From assembly GCF_963675165.1 (NCBI RefSeq), contig NC_087382.1, positions 5,938,315 to 6,002,314 of the forward strand: DNA of 64,000 bases. Reading direction: 5' to 3'. Shown here piece after piece: positions 10,201-20,899 of the stretch. Every line of letters begins with the position of its first letter. Positions within the stretch are counted from its first letter, which is position 1. This DNA is from Halichondria panicea (taxonomy: Eukaryota; Porifera; Demospongiae; Suberitida; Halichondriidae). The notes under the pieces were generated by a model that was not told the DNA's origin, did not search any database, and was given only the letters and a program-made list of their open reading frames with translations. Made by a program: the position numbers and the translations under genes.

Positions 10201-12240
10201 TATACAAGAAAGGGACACACGTTTAAAATCAGTGTTATGGCTGTTAACAAATTTGGAAATCCAAGAAATGCCATAATTCGCAGTTCTGTTGTCAGTGAGA
10301 GTAGATTTGATCGTCTCAAAGAAGGACAGGCAAAACAGAAAGTTAGCATTCAGTGCACAGAATTAGAGTACAATGTATTCTCACGAAACAGCTCTGCTCA
10401 AGTGGAGCTCTATGTCGAGAGAAGTCCATACAGCAATTTAAAAATTTCAAGTCAATTTATTAATATTTCATTTCAACCCTGCACATGCCCTATTGGACTC
10501 AAGCCAATTCAGTCTGATACTGAGTGCAAGTGTGACTGTGATCCAGACTTGCAACAATACCAGATAATAAACTGTTCTGAGGAAAATGGTACCATAAAGC
10601 TGGAAAGTAATAACAACATATGGATAGGAGTCACTAATACCACCATTGGAAGTGGGTATGTTGTTAGTAACTGTACATTTGACTATTGTGTACAAAAACC
10701 AGTCATCATCAGTCCAAGTTGCCCTGACGAACAGTGTGCCTACAATCGAAGTGGTGTCTTGTGTGGAGAATGTAAATCAAATTTCAGTTTTGTGTTAGCA
10801 ACGTCAAACTGTAAAGAATGCTCTGATACTTCCCTTCTTCTACTATTCCCATTTGCGCTGGCTGGCATATTGCTAGTTGCTTTAATTATTGTGCTGAACA
10901 TCACTATAGCAACTGGAAATATTCATGGCCTCATTTTTTACACCAACATAGTAGCAGCTAATAAAGCAATTTTCTTTCCTAGTTTAAATAATTTTGTAAC
11001 AGTTTTCGTATCATGGGTGAATCTTGATTTAGGTATTGAGACATGCTTTTACAACGGAATGACCTCTCAAGCAAAAGCGCTCCTTCAACTTGTCTTTCCC
11101 ACTTACTTGTTTTTTCTAATGTTTCTTATTATCATTTTGAGCAAGTACTTTGACTCATTTTCAAAACTCCTCTCCAACAAGAACCCAGTTGCTGCCCTAG
11201 GCACACTCATCTTATTCTCTTATTCCAAGCTCTTGCGGTTTGTAATTGCTGCACTACAATTCACAAAATTGCATTACCCCGACAGTTCAACCAAGATTGT
11301 TTGGCTGTATGACAGTAATGTGGAATACTTCACTCCCAAACACGTCCCTCAGTTTTTTGCTGCAGCCATAATCCTCATTGCCGGTGGATCGTTCACCGTG
11401 CTGCTGTTCTTTGGGCAATGGTTTCCACGCTGTTCCAAGGTTATGAAGTGGACCAATAACACAAAATACATTGGCTTCATGGATGCATACCATGCTCCAT
11501 TCACTCCCAAGCATCGCTACTGGGTGGGACTGCTCCTCTTTGCTCTGATTGCTCACAATCTTGTCACTGCCATGGCTCCAAACACTTCTCTACCTGTTCT
11601 ATCATCTGGATGTATTGCATTTGGACTGATATCATTAAACAACCGTGTGTACAAAAAGCAATTTAATGAATATCTAGAAACAGTATTTCTGCTTAATCTC
11701 GGCATTCTATCTATTGGTACTTTATACGTTGCTGAAATACACCAACAGCAAGAAACACTGACCATTGTTTCGATGTCTATAGCTTTTATTCTCTTTGTGA
11801 CAATCATCAGCTACCATTCCCACCACTTCATACTAAAGAAGACCAAAAAATGGCTCAAGATAAAGGAAGTCGTAAAGAACTGCACAACTGGTGCTGCATA
11901 CAAAAATAACCGAGAACCTAACAATGCCATGGTAATGCATCAGTTTGCAGCAAATGAAATTGATCACGATGACAATGAACGACTTATAGTTGAGCAAATA
12001 GACATTGTGGACACACCACCTTACACTGATGGAGCCATGGAAGAAGCTGACTCTGATCGTTACAACACTCCTCTCATCATCAGACCAGCCACGAGACCTG
12101 ACCAGCTGAGAGAGCCTGCCCTGGACGTACTAGCCCCCCTCACCGCAGATGACTACAGACCAGCCCCTCTCCCTACAAGAGTCAACCATCGTCCTGTTGT
12201 TACACGCACAGAAATAGGCCCCATACGCATTGAAGTGTGA
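7234..12240 (+). CDS. Pmp-repeat multi-pass membrane protein, copy 2 (1668 aa)
   Basis: Complete and intronless in the coding region. I chose the ATG at 7234 because it matches the start of the next paralogue (MLSR.IL.WLVLL) and follows a conserved 3' splice site; the in-frame ATG at 7213 would lie in the UTR intron. Order: signal peptide (1-22), a family N-terminal motif HYHIAPVDSTDLC...GTCFTLEQL, beta-helix with about 16 consecutive 25-residue repeats of the type ANYGGAIYVYSDSVSISNSE (about 245-640) plus further GGGI repeats to about 890, a beta-sandwich-like segment, Cys-rich stalk (about 1081-1190), 8-9 membrane segments (1196-1535) and a tail ending with the REPALD / DYRPAP motif. Its central repeats are nearly identical at DNA level, making it the longest of the array. 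Role as a surface receptor or adhesin is inferred. Confidence 0.9.
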   Translation: MLSRSILDWLVLLLTLATVTRSEHYHIAPVDSTDLCNGYRNGTCFTLEQLVQTDLLSGGDNLTLSFLLGDHVLTEQLLIHNFSHVQITGKNTTVVGFHSSTILFVSITQLSIENLSFVGANMRPQNTDQSLIIIDDANNTYIKNCYFMDFELLNQAETHIVKIANTQTVSIESTLFMNNTGRALHIEADGVYITNSEFSRNDGGVYIKSNNVLINNTEFNCNIAEYGGAVKVVSSTVVITRCNFTNNKASQYGGAIHVHSGSVSIFNSELTNNRADFGGGIGVFNSGSVSISNSELTNNNADSDGGAISVYSGSVSISNSELITNSADRHGGAIRVFHSGNLSIFNSELTNNRADYGGAINVYSDSVSISNSELTNNSANYGGAIYVYSDSVSISNSELTNNSANYGGAIYVYSDSVSISNYSELTNNSANYGGAIYVYSDSVSISNSELTNNSANYGGAIYVYSDSVSISNSELTNNSANYGGAIYIYLGSVSISNSELTNNSANYGGAIYVYSDSVSISNSELTNNSANYGGAIYIYLGSVSISNSELKNNFADFGGAIGVASGSVSLSNSELTNNRADFGGAIGVASGNASISNSELTNNVANYRGGAISFGASGSVFISDIELTYNSANEGGAIYILLSSSLIIRNTDITNNIGSLNIQQSKVIFTGMNIVSNNNVPINAFSSQVEFNGPTTVSNNRGMLGGAISADQSQMYINTEGVIITNNTATFGGGIFLKESKLFVNEPIKIYHNTAQDGGGIYAYSSKVEFQSVQMVDEYGDPLPPNKQSEIAHNIAENNGAGIYADSSTIELRQSYVNICSNTAATNGGGVYLQQSSKLYLLKKDKEFQSSPQDHLYIKLTINNNLAQYGGGIFVADDTQRSACGGGVTEDNNTHTIFAGCFIQTIQLYKGDRYNSLNYFNTFMNNNTATQLGADIYGGLLDRCTANQNAEYHNSSNGLEYIRKIIEFSTKLSISTTPIEVIVCNKSHIYTRKGHTFKISVMAVNKFGNPRNAIIRSSVVSESRFDRLKEGQAKQKVSIQCTELEYNVFSRNSSAQVELYVERSPYSNLKISSQFINISFQPCTCPIGLKPIQSDTECKCDCDPDLQQYQIINCSEENGTIKLESNNNIWIGVTNTTIGSGYVVSNCTFDYCVQKPVIISPSCPDEQCAYNRSGVLCGECKSNFSFVLATSNCKECSDTSLLLLFPFALAGILLVALIIVLNITIATGNIHGLIFYTNIVAANKAIFFPSLNNFVTVFVSWVNLDLGIETCFYNGMTSQAKALLQLVFPTYLFFLMFLIIILSKYFDSFSKLLSNKNPVAALGTLILFSYSKLLRFVIAALQFTKLHYPDSSTKIVWLYDSNVEYFTPKHVPQFFAAAIILIAGGSFTVLLFFGQWFPRCSKVMKWTNNTKYIGFMDAYHAPFTPKHRYWVGLLLFALIAHNLVTAMAPNTSLPVLSSGCIAFGLISLNNRVYKKQFNEYLETVFLLNLGILSIGTLYVAEIHQQQETLTIVSMSIAFILFVTIISYHSHHFILKKTKKWLKIKEVVKNCTTGAAYKNNREPNNAMVMHQFAANEIDHDDNERLIVEQIDIVDTPPYTDGAMEEADSDRYNTPLIIRPATRPDQLREPALDVLAPLTADDYRPAPLPTRVNHRPVVTRTEIGPIRIEV
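8296..8895 (+). repeat. Coding minisatellite, 75-bp unit x 8
   Basis: Eight consecutive 25-codon units with core text GTGCTAATTATGGTGGAGCG are almost identical, including synonymous positions; two carry a TATATTTACTTAGGT variant in alternating positions and one has an extra codon (NYSEL instead of NSEL). Flanking units on both sides are more diverged, as in an array growing from its middle. Confidence 0.9.
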
Positions 12241-14373
12241 ACTGTCTTATTAAGTTAACCGAATACTTTTAGATAAAGTTTTTAGGCATTGTATATAGTC
12301 ACAACAGTTACTGTCGTTGGCAATTGGAACGATAAATATTTTTGTAGAGATAGCTATTATAATTGCTATATTAAATCTCAATCCACATTATGAGGTCAAT
12401 TAGGACACATGAAAACAAAGCAGTAATTGCGCTAACAATAAGAGGATTATGGACAATAATCTCTAGCAAAGAAGAGACTGGTCTAGCTCCTGTAAGTTAG
12501 TACAAATGAAAAGTTTACTACTGTAGTACATGCTCCTAAAAAATCAGACCTTAACTAGCATAAACTCAAAAAATCAATGCCTAACACATTTGCTACTAAA
12601 AATTTACTGTGTATCTCAGAACCTACTAACAGCCTGCACTTCCGCTGGAGCTCAAAAGATGTGCAAGGTAATGAAGTACCGGTACTTGCACAACAAATTT
12701 CAGATCTTAACTCAAACATATAAGATAGTTCCATGCCTAACATATTTTCCAATGTACACATATTCTAGCAGCCATTTTGGAACGATGATGTCATATGATG
12801 TAACAGGTGGTGGTCCACTGGAAGTGCCAATAGTTAAACTTTCAGTACCTGCACTCAAATTGGTCCAATCACATTTAGTTTAGAAGATATACACAAAAAC
12901 GTAAAAAAACAAAAGTTCTACTCTCTTTGGTTGTTGCACATTACATGTATATACATTCTGAAATTGGCAAGAAATTGGCATGAAATACGGATTTTTTTAT
13001 GAGCTAGCTATGCATGTAATAATATAGATGCATACGGAGAACATTAAACAATAATTATCTATTATGATAACGTACATATATATTCTTTTATACGACACTG
13101 ATCACACAAATGCAGACATTATGAACACTAAAGCCCTCGGCATTCTCATTGGTGCATAATCACTATCCAGTCAACATTAAACGTTTCACTGATTCACTCC
13201 GTATCCGCGTGTCAAATATTAATTGCATGCCACAGGTTTCTCACTAATCACTCATACCTTCAGATTGTAGCAGACCACGTGAGCCTTAGCCCCAGTGTCA
13301 GGAGAAGGCGAACGTGAATGCAAGGGGTCCTTACCCCCCCCCTCATAGCTGAGTCTTTCAATAACTGAAGAGCCACAAAGTTAGACTGAAAACTGACGCC
13401 TGTGACTTTTGTCCCTGGCTGTTGGTATTAAAGAATGTGAATTTACACACAGTGCAAGTGCATATAATCCCAGTGCATTATGCCATATAATGCAGTGCAA
13501 TATATGGTTGCTATGGTAGTGATGCAACATGCCATATACTGAGCACTGAATTGCTTTGATCTGCCCACTCACTGGGCAACAAGTACATTTTACTGATTCA
13601 CTCTGTATACTAGTCAATCCATACCACTGATTTCCCACTAATTACTCGCACCTTCAGATAGTAGCAGACCACTATCAAAGAGGTTTCTGGAGCGAGCCTA
13701 ATATAGTCCCAGTATCAGGGGAGGGGAGACGGGGATGTAGGGGTGACCGGTCCTTACCCCCAACAGCTAGTTGTCAGAGTGGGTATAGAGTCAGGACTGT
13801 ACCATATTATGGTGACTACTCCTGCAAGATGTACTTGCAAAGCATTATTCATAATTATACGTTGCTATAGAAAGATTTTGCATTGATAGCCAAATTTAGT
13901 TGATTATATAGATTTATACCACACTTACGTCACCACAAATTGATCTCATTGGTCAACAGCTGTAGGATATATAGAATATTAGCATACAGCCAGGCATGCA
14001 CAGTTTTTCAAGTTGTTTTTTAGTTTTTTTATTTGTTTAAGAAAGTAAGCAAAGAGAAAAGAGCCATGCTTGACAGTACTAAGACTCAAAGCGACGGCAG
14101 AAACACGGAAGGTGCTCTTCAACAAGATGGCTAAGCTTCCATGGGTCCATGGGCGCGGTTTAGATACAAGAAGAGCTTGCAACTCCAGTAGGGGACGTCG
14201 AATGGTCAACGCTTGGACCAAGGAAGCTCTTGAGCATCTGTACGAGTCAACATGTTGTTCAACTAGCTCTTTGACGGCTGCAAAATCCGGCATAGTCTTG
14301 TTCTTTTTTGCAGTCTGCATCGTGGATTGAATTGTTGCTAGGGGGAGGTCCTTTTATAGTGCTGCGATCACGT

Positions 14374-14532
14374 GGTATAAGTCAGATATGCCACACCAAC
14401 TCGGAGGATATGCACCCTATATATCCTCCGCTACCATGGTTACATACCCCTCGGCTCCGCCTCGGAGTAACCACGGTAGCGGAGGATATATGGGTGCATA
14501 TCCTCCTCTTAGGTGTGGTATATCCTATACCT
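14374..14532. mobile_element. Foldback element with about 65-bp arms
   Basis: GGTATAAGTCAGATATGCCA and the stretch through GGAGGATATGCACCC to CCATGGTTAC are mirrored by GTAACCACGGTAGCGGAGG through GGTGTGGTATATCC. The loop is a short GC-rich stretch (CTCGGCTCCGCCTCGGAG), itself palindromic. Probably a small MITE; no clear target duplication. Confidence 0.65.
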
Positions 14533-15493
14533 AAACACACGAGATCGATTAAATGCCTGCATATTTTAGATTAGAATCACTACTCTACTTATTGGTTATG
14601 TAATAAGCGCGCCTCACCAACCTCAGAGCCCCCCTAAAGTTATCTACAAGTTATCTACACCCTTGTTAAACGAACTTTAGGGGTGTGATGTGGGTGGAGC
14701 TAGTAGGCGGGCATGTGTGGCCAGGCTGTCTCGAGAACTCTCCCCCTGAGAGCTGTCTTTCACTCTCATCTTGCGACAATACTCTCTCATTTTACTGTCC
14801 ATGCAGGTATTCCAGGCTGTGAGTGATAAGTGGTGGCTGAGGGGAAAGTGTGAGGGTGGAATTCCAATTTCCCACTCACTTTAATGTTTCAAAAGTCCAC
14901 CAGGTCTGCAATGCAGTTATTGCTGTCCTATGTAAGTTGTTGCCGATATGCTATAGCATACAGCCTCCATCGCTGGTTAATCTTCATATCGTCCTTTTCT
15001 GTCTTCTCCGAGTGGAACGGACATCCAAGTACGACCAGGTCCTTCAGTTGCCTCACTTTTGACCTCAGTGCATCTCGCTCACCCTAGAAAAATATATTTA
15101 GTACTAGTCAAATTCACATAATCAAATTCTTACTGGTTATAGTAACCATAATCTTAATTATAGAGTTGGCAATAATAATACTATTATAGTCGTCAATATA
15201 GTGTGAGCGACTACGCACTGGTTCCAGTCTGTATTGCTCCAGCTTTTCCGATACGATAGAACACACCCTCCACTTTTATGTTAAATGCACTTTATTCATT
15301 TGGAATCATTTCATCTCCCCCTTGGGCATCTAAAAAAGGTGGCCACTCAAGAGAAAAATCCATTTCTGCACATGCAATCTGTACACATTTTGCTGTGTAT
15401 GAGTGGTTTGTCGAACAGTAGATGTGGTCACAACCATACAATTATGATGTGTTTCTAAACATGCAGGATGCATACATGAAGATGCCTTGATGC

Positions 15494-15540
15494 TAGCCTC
15501 GAGACCAGGCAGTATTTTAATCGGCCTGGTCTCGAGGCTA
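15494..15540. mobile_element. 47-bp MULE-like hairpin with 9-bp target duplication
   Basis: TAGCCTCGAGACCAGGC and its inverse GCCTGGTCTCGAGGCTA flank a 13-base centre. The direct repeat CCTTGATGC is present at 15485-15493 and 15541-15549, a perfect 9-bp target site duplication. The same TIR occurs in the 499-bp element at 36640-37138, so this is probably a minimal deletion derivative of a Mutator-like family. Confidence 0.8.
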
Positions 15541-16118
15541 CCTTGATGCTTGGTGATCATAATTATACTTGTACCGTGATGTGCTCTGATACTATGGAAT
15601 ATTATGGATTACAAATGCCATGTATCCTAATTGCAGGAGGGTGTAGATGGGCCACACAATTCTATAGCTAGGGTATATAAAATAATTATGATTGTTAAGG
15701 ATATAATATTATTATGGTTGCGTTTGTATGTTGTTGTTAGGATAATGGTTGTAATTGCCAAAGCTAATCTACAGGACAAGACATAATCATGCATGGACTT
15801 GGCAGCTTGGCAACGGCTTTACAAGGCTATTACTACTAAGAAGCAACAAGTATCGATGATATATCAAGAGTCCATAAAAGGATTTATGTACTCTTGGTGA
15901 TGTACAAATGGCATACATGTGGTTTTACACGTATAAGTTTTCAACAGGATATTCCGACAGCTGGACCCTTATCCTGGGGAACCACAGGGGAAGTACATAC
16001 ATGCACCGAGTTTATGTACCATAATAGGTCAGACAACAATACAGTACAGATGGCCATGCATGCCATTGTGTGGTTGAACTGGTCAAACTCCCCTAATGCA
16101 TATGGCATGAGGCAATCA

Positions 16119-16300
16119 CTATAAGACCCATGCTCTTTGACTAGCAAAAGTAGTGAAACAGAAACGAGTGCACATCCATTAAACAGAAACGAGTGCAGCA
16201 TCCATTAAACAGTGAGTTTAAGAATAATTAATTAATTGTACATAACAATCTTGAGCAGCATAACTATTAGCATACAATCATCCTCATTCATGCATCTCAG
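16119..16300 (+). promoter_or_regulatory. Promoter and 5' UTR intron of membrane-protein copy 3
   Basis: A CTATAAGA box near 16119 precedes a UTR exon (GTGAAACAGAAACGAGTGCA...CCATTAAACA) with donor ACA|GTGAGT at 16212 and acceptor CATCTCAG ending at 16300; the ATG follows two bases later. The UTR exon holds a partial tandem duplication of CAGAAACGAGTGCA. Matches the arrangement before copy 2. Confidence 0.5.
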
Positions 16301-16302
16301 AT

Positions 16303-19300
16303 ATGCTGTCTAGAAATATTCTCAACTGGTTAGTGCTACTGATCCTAGCTACTGTTACCAGGAGTGAGCACTATCACATTGTGCCAGCGGATTCAACCGA
16401 CTTGTGTTATGACTATCGAAATAGAACTTGTTTCACTCTCAAGCAGCTTGTTCAAACAGACCTGTTATCTGGTGGAGACAATCTCATCTTAAGCTTTCTA
16501 CCAGGATATCATGTGCTAACTGAGCAGTTATTGATTTGTAACTTCTCACATGTGACAATCATCGGCCAGAGCACAACTGTAGTTGAATTCCATAGCAACT
16601 GTGTGATACGTTTTGTTAGTATTATCAAATTGATTATTGAATGCTTGAGTTTCATTGGAGCGAATGTTGGACCACAAAATAACTGTTTGAGCATTGACTA
16701 TATCAATGATGTGTACATCAAAGACAGCTACTTTTCAGACATTAAATTATTCAATCAGGTGGAAACCTGTGTTGTTAAGATTGCTAATACTCAAACTGCA
16801 AAAATTGAGAGCACTCTCTTTACAAACAACACTGGTCGGGCACTGCACATTGACGCTGATAATGTGTACATAACAAATAGCAAGTTCACTAGGAATGATG
16901 GAGGTGCAGTTGAAATTGAATCAAACAATGCATTGATCGACAACACAAAGTTCAGCTACAACAATGCTGTGAGCGGAGGAGCAGTAAAAGTGGTATCTGG
17001 TGCTGCAGTGATTGCTTGGTGTAACTTCACAAATAATAAGGTTGGTGGAGCGATAAGTGTTTACTCAAGCAGTGTGTTCATATCCAATAGTGAGCTGACA
17101 AACAACAGTGCTATTAACTATGGTGGAGCGATTAGTGTTTACCCAGACAGTAATGTGTCCATTTCCGACAGTGAGCTGACAAATAACAGAGCTGACTCTG
17201 GTGGAGCGATTCGTGTTTCTTCAGGTAGTGTGTCCATTTCCAACAGTGAGCTGACAAATAACAAAGCTGACGGTGGTGGAGCGATTCGTATTTCCTCTGG
17301 TAGTGTGTCCATCTCCAACAGTGAGCTTTCAAGCAACAGAGCTATCGCTGGTGGAGCGATTAGTGTTTACACAGGTAGTGTGTCAATCTTAGACAGTGAA
17401 CTGACAAAAAACAGTGCTAATTATTATGGTGGAGCGATTAGTGTTTACTCAGGTAAAGTGTCCATCTCCAACAGTGAACTAACAAAAAACAGTGCGAAAA
17501 TTGGTGGAGTGATTAGTATTCAAAAAAGCAGTATGTCCATCTTAGACAGTATGCTGACAAACAACAGTGCTAATCTAAGTGGAGCGATCGATATTTCATT
17601 AGATTCCAGCTCGATTATCTACAACACTATAATTACTAATAACATACGAGGCAGTTTGAACATTTTGCAGTCAAACGTAACTTTCACTGGAATGAATATT
17701 ATTGTAAGCAACAATGGCCCCATTTATGCTTTCAATAGTCGAGTCGAGTTTAATGGACCTACAACTCTCATTAATAATCGTGGTGTGTTTGGTGGGGCCA
17801 TCAATGCTGTTCAGAGTGAAATATACATTAACACAGAAGGAGTAATCATCACCAACAACACAGCCACCTCTGGAGGAGGGATATTTCTGAGAGAGAGTAC
17901 ACTCTTCGTAAATGAGCCAATAAAGATCTATCACAACACAGCACACCAGGATGGTGGAGGGATTTATGGTTATTCTAGCAGAGTGGAGTTTAAATCATCA
18001 CTGGTAAATGATTATCCACGTCCTCCAAATACACGGAGTGATATCGAGGACAACATTGCTGAGAATGGTGGAGGTATTTATGCAGTAGCTACAACCATTA
18101 AACTAACTCGATCACATGTCAACATCGACTCAAACACAGCAACCGCTAGTGGAGGTGGAGTATATCTACAGCAAAGTTCGAAACTGTACATATTAAAAAA
18201 AGACTATAATAACATGAAGGCAAAAAATACGTTATTTGTCATGTTAATGATTAACAACAACTTGGCTCAGTACGGAGGGGGGATCTTTGTGGCAGATGAC
18301 ACACAGAGGAGTGCGTGTGGAGGAGGAGTCACAGATGACACTCGTATCATTTTTGCTGAATGCTTTTTTCAAACAATTAAATTGGGTAAATTTAACAACG
18401 CAAACTATTTCAACACATTCATGACTAACAACACAGCTACTCAATCAGGAGCAGACATCTACGGAGGCCTACTGGACAGGTGTACAGTAAATCCAAATGC
18501 TGAATATAACATTTTTTCAAATGGATCTGACTACATAAATAACATCATAAAAAGCTCCACCGAATTGTCAATATCCTCTAGACCTGTTCAAGTAATGTTT
18601 TGCAATAAGGACTACAGTAATATTATTACACAAAAGGGACACATATTTAAAATCAGTGTTGTGGCTGTTGACCAAGTTGGAAATCCAATGAATGCCAAAA
18701 TTCGAAGCTCTGTTATCACCGAGAGTGGAGTTAGTCGTCTCAAAGAAGGACAAGCAGAACTAAAAGTTGGCAATCAGTGCACAGAATTAGAGTACAATGT
18801 ATTCTCACAAGACAGCTCTGCTCAAGTGGAGCTCTATGCTGATGGTCCATGCACCAATTTGGGAATTTCAAGACTGTTTATTAATATGTCATTTCAACCC
18901 TGTATATGTCCTATTGGACTCAAACCAATTCAGTCCAATACTGAGTGTAAGTGTGACTGTGATCCAGTTTTGCAACGAGGGTATCAGATAACGAACTGTT
19001 CTGAGAAAAATGGGACCATAAAGCTGGAAAATAATAACAACATATGGATACAATTCATAAATACCACCAACGGAACAGGGTATGTTATTAGTAACTGTAC
19101 ATTTGACTATTGCGTAGAAAAACCAGTCAACATCGATCTAAGCAACCCCAACGAACAGTGTGCCTATAATCGAAGTGGTGTCTTGTGTGGAGAATGTGAA
19201 TCAGGACTCAGTCTTGTCTTGGCTACATCAAACTGTAAAAAATGTTCTAATATTTACCTTCTTCTACTAATACCATTTGCGCTGGCTGGCATATTGCTAG

Positions 19301-20667
19301 TTGCTTTAATTCTCGTGCTCAACATCACTATAGCAACCGGAAACATTCATGGCCTCATATTTTACGCCAACATAGTAGCTGCTAATAGAGCAATTTTCTT
19401 TCCTAGTATAAACAACTTTTTAATAGTTTTCGTATCATGGGTTAATCTTGACCTGGGAATTGACACATGCTTTTACGATGGAATGAACTCTCAAGCAAAA
19501 GTACTTCTTCAACTTGTCTTTCCCGCTTACTTGTTTCTTTTAATGTTTTTTATTATCATTTTAAGCAAATACTTTGACTCTTTTGCAAAGCTCCTCTCCA
19601 ACAGGAATCCAGTTGCTGCCCTAGGCACACTCGTCCTACTGTCTTTCTCCAAATTCTTACGGTTTATTGTTGCTGCACTACAAAACAGGGTCTTGCATTA
19701 TCCTGATGGCTCAACCAAGACTGTTTGGTTGTTTGATGGCAATGTGCAATACTTCACTCCCAGTCACATCCCTCAGTTTGTTGCTGCAGCCATAATCCTC
19801 ATTGCCGGTGGATTGTTCACTGTACTGCTCTTTTTTGGACAATGGTTTCCACGCTGTTCTAAGATTATGATATGGACCAAAAACACATACTACAATGGTT
19901 TCATGGACACATACCATGCTCCATTCACTCCCAAGCATCGCTACTGGGTGGGACTGCTCCTCTTTGCTCTGATTGCTCATAATTTTGTCACTGCCATGGC
20001 TCCAAATACGTCTCTTCCTGTGCTATCATCTGGCTGTATTGCATTTGGACTCATATCATTGACCAACCGAGTGCACAAAAAGAAACTTAGTGACTATCTA
20101 GAAACATTGTTTCTGCTTAATCTCGGCATTCTATCTTATGGCACTTCCTATATTGTTGAAACACACCAACAGCAAGAAATACTGACCAATGTTTCAATGT
20201 CCATAGCTTTCATTCTCTTTGTGACAATCATCAGTTACCATTTCCACCACTTTATAATAAAGAAGACCAAAACATGGCTCAAGATCAAGGAAGTCGTTAA
20301 GAACTGGACAACTGGTACTGCATACAAAAAGAATCGAGAACCTAACAATGCCATGGCAATTATGCATCAGTTTGCAGCAAATGAAATCGATGACGATGAC
20401 AATGAACGACTTTTAGCTGAGCAAATTGACATTGTGGACCCACAACCTTACACTGATGGAGCCATGGAAGAAGCTGACCCTGATCGTTACATGACCCCTC
20501 CCATCATCAGACCAGCCACGAGGCCAGACCAGCTGAGAGAGCCTGCCCTGGACGTACTAGCCCCCCTCACCACAGAGGACTACAGACCAGCCCCTCCCCC
20601 TCCAAGAGTCAAACATCATCCTGTTGTTACACATACAGAAATCGGCCGTATACGCAATGAAGTGTGA
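16303..20667 (+). CDS. Pmp-repeat multi-pass membrane protein, copy 3 (1454 aa)
   Basis: Complete, intronless paralogue. Signal peptide MLSRNILNWLVLLILATVTRS, then HYHIVPADSTDLC and RTCFTLKQL. The beta-helix has about eight diverged 25-residue GGAI repeats (residues about 245-450) where copy 2 has sixteen, followed by the shared GGGIFL, GGGIYG and GADIYGGLLDRC motifs, the Cys-rich stalk (CICPIGLKP, CKCDCDP, CGECESG), membrane segments about 981-1322 and the REPALDVLAP / EDYRPAPPP tail. In the membrane domain it is closer to copy 1 (NLDLGIDTCFYDGMNSQ) than to copy 2, which suggests gene conversion or a more recent common origin of 1 and 3. Stop TGA at 20665-20667. Confidence 0.9.
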   Translation: MLSRNILNWLVLLILATVTRSEHYHIVPADSTDLCYDYRNRTCFTLKQLVQTDLLSGGDNLILSFLPGYHVLTEQLLICNFSHVTIIGQSTTVVEFHSNCVIRFVSIIKLIIECLSFIGANVGPQNNCLSIDYINDVYIKDSYFSDIKLFNQVETCVVKIANTQTAKIESTLFTNNTGRALHIDADNVYITNSKFTRNDGGAVEIESNNALIDNTKFSYNNAVSGGAVKVVSGAAVIAWCNFTNNKVGGAISVYSSSVFISNSELTNNSAINYGGAISVYPDSNVSISDSELTNNRADSGGAIRVSSGSVSISNSELTNNKADGGGAIRISSGSVSISNSELSSNRAIAGGAISVYTGSVSILDSELTKNSANYYGGAISVYSGKVSISNSELTKNSAKIGGVISIQKSSMSILDSMLTNNSANLSGAIDISLDSSSIIYNTIITNNIRGSLNILQSNVTFTGMNIIVSNNGPIYAFNSRVEFNGPTTLINNRGVFGGAINAVQSEIYINTEGVIITNNTATSGGGIFLRESTLFVNEPIKIYHNTAHQDGGGIYGYSSRVEFKSSLVNDYPRPPNTRSDIEDNIAENGGGIYAVATTIKLTRSHVNIDSNTATASGGGVYLQQSSKLYILKKDYNNMKAKNTLFVMLMINNNLAQYGGGIFVADDTQRSACGGGVTDDTRIIFAECFFQTIKLGKFNNANYFNTFMTNNTATQSGADIYGGLLDRCTVNPNAEYNIFSNGSDYINNIIKSSTELSISSRPVQVMFCNKDYSNIITQKGHIFKISVVAVDQVGNPMNAKIRSSVITESGVSRLKEGQAELKVGNQCTELEYNVFSQDSSAQVELYADGPCTNLGISRLFINMSFQPCICPIGLKPIQSNTECKCDCDPVLQRGYQITNCSEKNGTIKLENNNNIWIQFINTTNGTGYVISNCTFDYCVEKPVNIDLSNPNEQCAYNRSGVLCGECESGLSLVLATSNCKKCSNIYLLLLIPFALAGILLVALILVLNITIATGNIHGLIFYANIVAANRAIFFPSINNFLIVFVSWVNLDLGIDTCFYDGMNSQAKVLLQLVFPAYLFLLMFFIIILSKYFDSFAKLLSNRNPVAALGTLVLLSFSKFLRFIVAALQNRVLHYPDGSTKTVWLFDGNVQYFTPSHIPQFVAAAIILIAGGLFTVLLFFGQWFPRCSKIMIWTKNTYYNGFMDTYHAPFTPKHRYWVGLLLFALIAHNFVTAMAPNTSLPVLSSGCIAFGLISLTNRVHKKKLSDYLETLFLLNLGILSYGTSYIVETHQQQEILTNVSMSIAFILFVTIISYHFHHFIIKKTKTWLKIKEVVKNWTTGTAYKKNREPNNAMAIMHQFAANEIDDDDNERLLAEQIDIVDPQPYTDGAMEEADPDRYMTPPIIRPATRPDQLREPALDVLAPLTTEDYRPAPPPPRVKHHPVVTHTEIGRIRNEV

Positions 20668-20899
20668 ATTGTCCTATTTAGATGAAATGACACAATATGC
20701 ATGATATTATTATTGTTATATCAAGCTTTACAGTCACAGTGTGAGGTGATGGTATAAAAAGAAAGAAGGGGGGGTGGCTTGGAAAATTGTGACTGACAGA
20801 CAGGCATCACTAATATGATGTCCCTGAGTATACTAATGGGGACAAATACATAACGGAGACAGATTGTTAACACTAGCTAAGTTCTTGTAAGTTCTAATG

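Larger units (their letters stand above)
12241..16118. other. Intergenic DNA between copies 2 and 3
   Basis: No supported gene. A piece near 12375-12500 (GAGGTCAATTAGGACACATG) matches the dispersed repeat at 22.4 and 49.8 kb. Two palindromic elements at 14374-14532 and 15494-15540 are listed separately. Overlapping frames on both strands at 13979-14330 have no recognisable domain. Confidence 0.6.

Noticed and set aside
13979-14330. Overlapping open frames on both strands (113 aa minus, 86 aa plus); the minus frame begins with a stretch vaguely like an RNA polymerase large-subunit N-terminus (KELVEQHVDSY).
   Set aside because: Only about ten residues match, no further exon was found on the minus strand, and the frames shadow each other.
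2-20667. Bacterial origin of the Pmp-like genes by recent transfer or contamination.
   Set aside because: UTR introns, polyadenylation signals, eukaryotic membrane and tail domains and linkage to multi-exon genes show resident animal genes; an ancient origin of the repeat motif cannot be judged here.
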